Source of the DNA: Anaerocolumna xylanovorans DSM 12503
GTDB taxonomy: Bacteria; Bacillota; Clostridia; Lachnospirales; Lachnospiraceae
Direction of reading: 5' to 3'
Assembly: GCF_900143645.1 (NCBI RefSeq)
Contig: NZ_FRFD01000007.1
Location: 250,656-314,655, forward strand
DNA: 64,000 bases
Numbering within the stretch: the stretch's first letter is position 1; the number at the start of each line of letters is the position of its first letter. The notes under the pieces were generated by a model. That model saw nothing but the letters and a program-made list of their open reading frames with translations. It was not told where the DNA came from and did not search any database. Positions 60,801 to 64,000 of this stretch are shown one piece after another. Both the position numbers and the translations under genes were made by a program.

Positions 60801-62178
60801 CGCTGTCAGTGACAGGGACAGAAAGAAAACCTCCTGCAATGTTCCCATTGCATCAGATGCTCATACCAGGGTTGTATTTACGGAAGAGATGCGTAAGAAC
60901 TATACCCTTCTCTGCCCCCAAATGTCACCTATTCACTTTGATATCCTGCAAAGTGCCTTAAGAACCGGCGGATACAATGTTGAGATTCTGGCCAATGATA
61001 ATCATTCAGCAGTAGATGTAGGCTTAAAATACGTTAATAATGATGCCTGCTACCCCTCTCTGATGGTAGTAGGACAGATTATGGATGCACTGCTGTCAGG
61101 AAAATATGACTTAAATAAAGTAGCCGTCATGATTACCCAGACAGGCGGCGGCTGCCGTGCCACCAATTATATTAATTTTATTAGAAGAGCTCTTGCAAAG
61201 GCCGGTATGACTCAGATTCCTGTTATTTCTTTAAGTGTAACGGGACTGGAAAAGAATCCGGGTATGAAATATACACCGAAGCTGATAATGAGCGCTGTAC
61301 AGGCCCTGGTATACGGCGATGTATTCATGAGAGTATTGTACCGCACAAGGCCCTATGAAGAAGTTCCCGGTTCTGCTAATGCTCTGTACCAAAAGTGGAA
61401 TGAAAAGTGCAAGACAGCCGTAACCAATGCAAAGTGGGGTGAATTCAAGAAAAACATCAGGGGCATTATTGAAGACTTTGATAATCTGCCTTTGAAAGAT
61501 ATAAAAAAACCCAGAGTTGGTATTGTAGGTGAAATTCTGGTGAAATTCCTCCCTGCCGCCAACAACTATCTGGTTGAGTTACTGGAGGCAGAGGGAGCAG
61601 AAGCAGTAGTTCCTGATTTATTAGATTTCTTTATGTATTCCTTCCATAATGCAAGCTTTAAAGCGGATTATTTAGGCTTTAAAAAGTCTTCGGCAAGAAT
61701 AAGTAACCTGCTAATTAAGGCACTTGAATTATGCAGAAAGGAAGCAAAGGTTTCTTTCGAGAAGAGCAAGCGCTTTACTCCTCCGGTACCGATTAAAACT
61801 CTCGCTGAATACGCTACTCCTATTGTGTCAGTAGGTAATCAAACCGGTGAAGGCTGGTTTCTAACCGGTGAAATGGTAGAATTAATCCATTCCGGTGTTA
61901 AAAACATTGTATGTACCCAACCTTTTGCCTGCCTTCCTAACCACATTGTAGGCAAGGGTGTTATTAAAGAGCTAAGGCTTAGATATCCTGAATCCAACAT
62001 TGTGGCAGTAGACTACGATCCCGGTGCCAGTGAGGTTAACCAATTAAACCGTATCAAGCTTATGCTTGCCACTGCGGTCAAGAATATGGAGAGTAAGCCG
62101 CTCCACAACATGGAAATTAAAGATATCTACCACACGCCTCCGGTTACTTCAAAGACCAGTTTTGAGACCGGTATATAA
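57859..62178 (+). CDS. Giant 2-hydroxyacyl-CoA dehydratase activase/dehydratase fusion
   Basis: 1439 residues from a TTG with AAGGAGG 8 bases upstream. Domain order: BadF/BcrA-type ATPase 1 (~8-265, GIDIGSTTVKIAV, GGEDAKII, NGICAGGTGSF); ATPase 2 (~325-590, GIDAGSTTTKIAV, DIGGQDMKCI, NEACSSGCGSF); a Cys-rich segment near 610 (CKGCTNNCRLT); a DUF2229 domain (~670-890, ESECYPAKLAHGH, FYPSVPYE); a HgdB-like region (~1020-1130, NDACYPSL, TGGGCRATNY). The Cys residues in the two NGIC/NEAC motifs usually ligate a [4Fe-4S] cluster between subunits. Family members drive ATP-dependent one-electron transfer. No substrate can be inferred, and no separate dehydratase gene is adjacent. Confidence 0.9.
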   Translation: MSDYKKPYTLGIDIGSTTVKIAVLNTENKILFSEYERHFANIQETLAKLLKNAAGQLGNVKIAPMITGSGGLTISKHLGIPFVQEVVAVSTSLQNYAPKTDVAIELGGEDAKIIYFTGGIEQRMNGICAGGTGSFIDQMATLLNTDASGLNEYAKEYKAIYPIAARCGVFAKSDIQPLINEGATKPDLSASIFQAVVSQTISGLACGKPIRGNVAFLGGPLHFLTELKNAFIRTLNLTEDQIIAPEHSHLFAAVGAAMNSKYDTLITLEEIAAKLTEGITMDFEVNRMSPLFKDKKEYNDFKERHSRQAVKKADLKTYKGDCYLGIDAGSTTTKIAVVGEDGSLLYSFYSNNNGSPLKTAIKAMKEIYSILPKEARIIRSCSTGYGEALLKSALMMDEGEVETVAHYYAAAFFEPKVDCILDIGGQDMKCIRIKNNTVDSVQLNEACSSGCGSFIETFAKSLNYEVADFAEVALFAKNPVDLGSRCTVFMNSKVKQAQKEGAQVADISSGLAYSVIKNAIFKVIKITDPKDLGEHVVVQGGTFYNEAVLRSFELLTGCKPVRPDIAGIMGAFGAALIAREHYQGEESTLLSLDKINELTIESSMARCKGCTNNCRLTINRFTGGRQFISGNRCEKGLGKAKNTANVPNLFDYKLKSLFSYEPLAEDKAPRGVVGIPRVLNMYENYPFWFTFFTELGYRVILSPDSSRKIYEMGIESIPSESECYPAKLAHGHIMWLIKQGVDFIFYPSVPYERCEVPGAGNHYNCPIVASYSENIKNNVEELRSDKIRYENPFMSFENEEILSNRLVAIMKDINNASAKEVKSAAHKAWAELEAKRKDIQNKGEETIAYLIENGKKGIVLAGRPYHIDPEINHGIPELINSYDVAVLTEDSVSHLGKVDRPLVAVDQWMYHSRLYAAASYVKTMPSLELIQLNSFGCGLDAVTTDMVNDILTKSGKIYTVLKIDEVNNLGAARIRVRSLLSAVSDRDRKKTSCNVPIASDAHTRVVFTEEMRKNYTLLCPQMSPIHFDILQSALRTGGYNVEILANDNHSAVDVGLKYVNNDACYPSLMVVGQIMDALLSGKYDLNKVAVMITQTGGGCRATNYINFIRRALAKAGMTQIPVISLSVTGLEKNPGMKYTPKLIMSAVQALVYGDVFMRVLYRTRPYEEVPGSANALYQKWNEKCKTAVTNAKWGEFKKNIRGIIEDFDNLPLKDIKKPRVGIVGEILVKFLPAANNYLVELLEAEGAEAVVPDLLDFFMYSFHNASFKADYLGFKKSSARISNLLIKALELCRKEAKVSFEKSKRFTPPVPIKTLAEYATPIVSVGNQTGEGWFLTGEMVELIHSGVKNIVCTQPFACLPNHIVGKGVIKELRLRYPESNIVAVDYDPGASEVNQLNRIKLMLATAVKNMESKPLHNMEIKDIYHTPPVTSKTSFETGI

Positions 62179-62191
62179 TAAAACATCAAGA

Positions 62192-62248
62192 GGGTGTCCT
62201 AAAAGTCAGCCAGTCATGAGATTGGCAGACTTTTGTGACACCCTTTTT
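62192..62248 (+). terminator. Terminator of the activase gene
   Basis: Long stem: GGGTGTC…GACACCC (62192-62198 and 62237-62243) with further inner pairs AAAAGTC/GACTTTT, followed by T5. It also faces the convergent DUF2961 gene. Confidence 0.9.
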
Positions 62249-62287
62249 GCAGCCTGAAAGCTAATTTCATCCTTCTCTTTGAATACG

Positions 62288-63388
62288 TTATCTGGGCCAG
62301 CGCTCTTTGCGCTTTAGCAGCGGTCCAAAGGGGTTGTGGGGTTCTTTCTGATACCAGTAAGCCACTGTTGCCACATCATCCTGCCTTTCGAATAATCCTC
62401 CATGGCATACTCCAATCTGCTGAATGGTTACTTTCAGATCTTCCTCAAACAGTACCGGGTCCATTATATGCCACCGGTAAAAGCTTCTCTGGGGCATCTG
62501 GTCATCATTATGGTAATCGTTGTGAATAAACGTATCATGATTTGAATAATAAGGAAAACCCATAAAGGCTGTACAGTAGGTATTTTCTACGGTCCTTCCC
62601 TTCTCCTGGGTTGCAAAGCTCCAAGCCCCGCCAAAGTAGTCTTCTGTTCCGGTTCCGCAAATGGTCGGATATTTTTCATCACCGTCCAGATAGAACTTTA
62701 TTTCGCCTTCTCCGTACCAATAACGCTCCAGGGTTGTCAATGCCATATAGGTTCCCACATACTGCCCTTTTCCTCTTACTCCGTCTAAAATCACATAATC
62801 CTTCCCTTTTTCGGTCAGGCGCTCCCTTTTCCATTGTGCATGAAAATAGCCGGTATTAGCCGGCAATTCATCATACAAACAATAATCCACCTGATAAAAA
62901 AACGCGTTGACATCTTCATCGTTCTGATTTTCGATAGTAATCTTTGCTTTCTTTTCAAAAGGCATAGGAAAATAGCAGTTAAAGCCCCTGGTCGGATTTA
63001 CTGCGACAGGCATGGAATTAACAGGATATGATACGCCAAAACCGCAGCAGAAAAAGTCTCCCAGAGGACTCTCTACAGAAGGTTCCGCTTCCCCATCCCA
63101 GTACATCCTAAGCACCAAATCCCTTAGCACATAACGGCTGCGGTCACTGGTACGGTCGGTTACGGTAATCCAGATATGCTGAACAACTCCCGGCCCCTCA
63201 ATTTCGGCCAGAGTTTCTGTTCCTCCGGCTGTCAGCTTCGGAATGCAGGGAGAGCCTTTTCTGCCAGGCCCTAACTCACTGGCAGCCATACCCCCCTTAC
63301 CCTTTTCTCCTTTTCTGTTTTCCCAGTTAATGGCTCTGCTCTTTCCATTCTTTAAAACCGGTAATGTCTCCATGCTATTATAAAACAT
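62288..63388 (-). CDS. DUF2961 protein (GH172-type glycoside hydrolase candidate)
   Basis: 366 residues from the ATG at 63388, 8 bases after AGGAGG. The ATG at 63394 is too close to that site. DUF2961 landmarks: AINWENRKGEKGKGGMAASELGPGRKGSPC, GPGVVQHIWITV, SPLGDFFCCGFG, GTGTEDYFGGAWSF and HDTFIHND. Characterised members of this family (GH172) act on difructose dianhydride or arabinofuranosides. No signal peptide, so it would act in the cytosol on imported sugars, consistent with the ABC permease encoded next to it. Confidence 0.88.
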   Translation of the reverse strand: MFYNSMETLPVLKNGKSRAINWENRKGEKGKGGMAASELGPGRKGSPCIPKLTAGGTETLAEIEGPGVVQHIWITVTDRTSDRSRYVLRDLVLRMYWDGEAEPSVESPLGDFFCCGFGVSYPVNSMPVAVNPTRGFNCYFPMPFEKKAKITIENQNDEDVNAFFYQVDYCLYDELPANTGYFHAQWKRERLTEKGKDYVILDGVRGKGQYVGTYMALTTLERYWYGEGEIKFYLDGDEKYPTICGTGTEDYFGGAWSFATQEKGRTVENTYCTAFMGFPYYSNHDTFIHNDYHNDDQMPQRSFYRWHIMDPVLFEEDLKVTIQQIGVCHGGLFERQDDVATVAYWYQKEPHNPFGPLLKRKERWPR

Positions 63389-63406
63389 CAACATCTCCTC
63401 CTTCCA

Positions 63407-64000
63407 TTATCCCTTGGTTGCCCCCATCGTCATACCGGCAGTAACCCAGCGGTTTAATACAAAGTAAACAATCATGGGCGGCAGTATAGCAATTGTAATT
63501 GCCGCAAAAGTAGAACCCCAGTCCACATTGCCAAAGGCTCCTACGTAATCCTTTAAGCCCATTGCCACCGTCTTTGCGGCACTGTCACTAATAAAGGTAT
63601 TAGCAAAAATAAAATCATTCCAGATTAATATACTGTACATGGATGCAATGGTAATTATGGTGTTTCGGGTCAGGGGAAATACGATTTTTGCAAAAATACG
63701 GTAAGTACTGCATCCATCAACAATAGCCGCTTCCAACAGCTCATTGGGTAAAAAGCTGTAGAAACTGTAAAACATCATGACAGAAAGCGGCAGTGCAAAT
63801 CCTACCTGCGGCAGAATCAGCGAAAAAGAGGTATTCAGAATTCCTATTTTACTGTAGAAAATAAACAGAGGAATCAATGTAATCTGAACCGGAACCATGA
63901 TACCAAAGGTAAAAAAAGCATATACTTTCTTTGTAGCCCTGAAATTAAACTTTGCCAATGCAAATCCCGCCGTGGAACTTAATGCCACAATTAACAGCAG
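63407..64000 (-). CDS. Carbohydrate ABC transporter permease (MalG-type), cut by right window edge
   Basis: The C-terminal 197 codons are in the window. The frame continues beyond 64000 (L-L-L-I-V before ALSSTAG), so a GTG at 63988 is not the real start. The EAA loop that docks with the ATPase is complete (EAAIVDGCSTYRIFAKIVFP), with four to five membrane segments and the typical tail RWVTAGMTMGATKG. It belongs to the MalG/CUT1 class importing oligosaccharides. It is 18 bp upstream of the DUF2961 gene, probably in one sugar-uptake operon. Confidence 0.93.
   Translation of the reverse strand: MLLIVALSSTAGFALAKFNFRATKKVYAFFTFGIMVPVQITLIPLFIFYSKIGILNTSFSLILPQVGFALPLSVMMFYSFYSFLPNELLEAAIVDGCSTYRIFAKIVFPLTRNTIITIASMYSILIWNDFIFANTFISDSAAKTVAMGLKDYVGAFGNVDWGSTFAAITIAILPPMIVYFVLNRWVTAGMTMGATKG

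Noticed and set aside
63407..63988. Complete ABC permease gene starting at the GTG at 63988
   Set aside because: The frame continues to the window edge and the protein would lack its first membrane segments; it is a partial gene.

Overview
The window looks like a chromosomal segment of a spore-forming anaerobic Firmicute, most probably a Lachnospiraceae/Clostridium cluster XIVa plant-polysaccharide degrader. The reasons are low GC with dense promoters of the TTGACA-17-TATAAT type, an alpha/beta small acid-soluble spore protein, YlbJ, GerW and a SpoVK-like ATPase, a pta-ackA acetate pathway, a B-subtilis-like housekeeping gene order, and carbohydrate-active genes (a secreted multidomain hydrolase, a GH2 beta-mannosidase, a DUF2961 protein next to a sugar ABC permease). 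Almost all genes lie on the minus strand. No rRNA, tRNA, CRISPR array, transposase or phage gene was seen.

Layout. 1-4.5 kb: the 5' part of a gene encoding a Pro-Gly repeat protein, a secreted hydrolase with two ChiA_N-like modules and a Thr-Pro linker, a uridine-kinase-like enzyme and RidA. 4.6-7.3 kb: a BlaI/BlaR1-type sensor-repressor pair with a promoter covered by overlapping dyads, then a decayed gene fragment. 7.3-18.9 kb: tsf, rpsB, a DUF4349 lipoprotein, a Nudix hydrolase, a class B PBP with an FtsW/RodA partner, a U32 peptidase, zapA, ruvB and ruvA. 18.9-25.9 kb: beta-mannosidase, a CmpB-cardiolipin synthase fusion, a YprB-like exonuclease and two small proteins. 26-39.5 kb: rpmF, yceD, ackA, pta, an agr quorum-sensing locus, tmcAL, pepF, ylbJ, a coiled-coil protein, coaD, rsmD and a SASP. 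39.6-45.4 kb: a galactofuranose/surface-glycan operon (AAA+ ATPase, glf, GT2, DUF2298). 45.4-57.6 kb: recG, a FakA-like kinase subunit, Asp23, a 45-residue membrane protein, rpmB, gerW, DUF2953, unknown proteins, an esterase, a rhomboid-like pseudoprotease, corA with an upstream leader ORF, and a LysM protein. 57.9-64 kb: a 1439-residue activase/dehydratase fusion, DUF2961 and an ABC permease cut by the window edge.

Four things stand out. First, a complete agr circuit (response regulator, kinase, AgrB and a 48-residue AgrD) lies between pta and tmcAL. The agrD and agrB promoters each carry the same pair of 14-bp direct repeats, with a 20-bp period, ending 7 bp from the -35 box. Second, a dispersed twin-hairpin repeat sits directly upstream of the Shine-Dalgarno sequence of coaD, recG and the agr response regulator, and in the rpsB-tsf gap. 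Its stems differ between copies but stay complementary, it occurs in tandem, and at coaD and recG a locus-specific copy of the ribosome-binding site flanks it. Third, corA is preceded by a 34-codon ORF whose stop lies just before a hairpin that overlaps the corA ribosome-binding site. Fourth, two genes too short for usual length cut-offs (agrD and a 45-residue membrane protein) have strong ribosome-binding sites and terminators.

How the genes work together: the conserved blocks (rpmB/asp23/fakA/recG, rsmD/coaD/ylbJ/tmcAL, pta/ackA, yceD/rpmF) are a widespread Firmicute housekeeping neighbourhood. The agr locus and the glf operon look like accessory insertions into it. Start codons were re-chosen where a strong Shine-Dalgarno lies downstream of the longest possible start.
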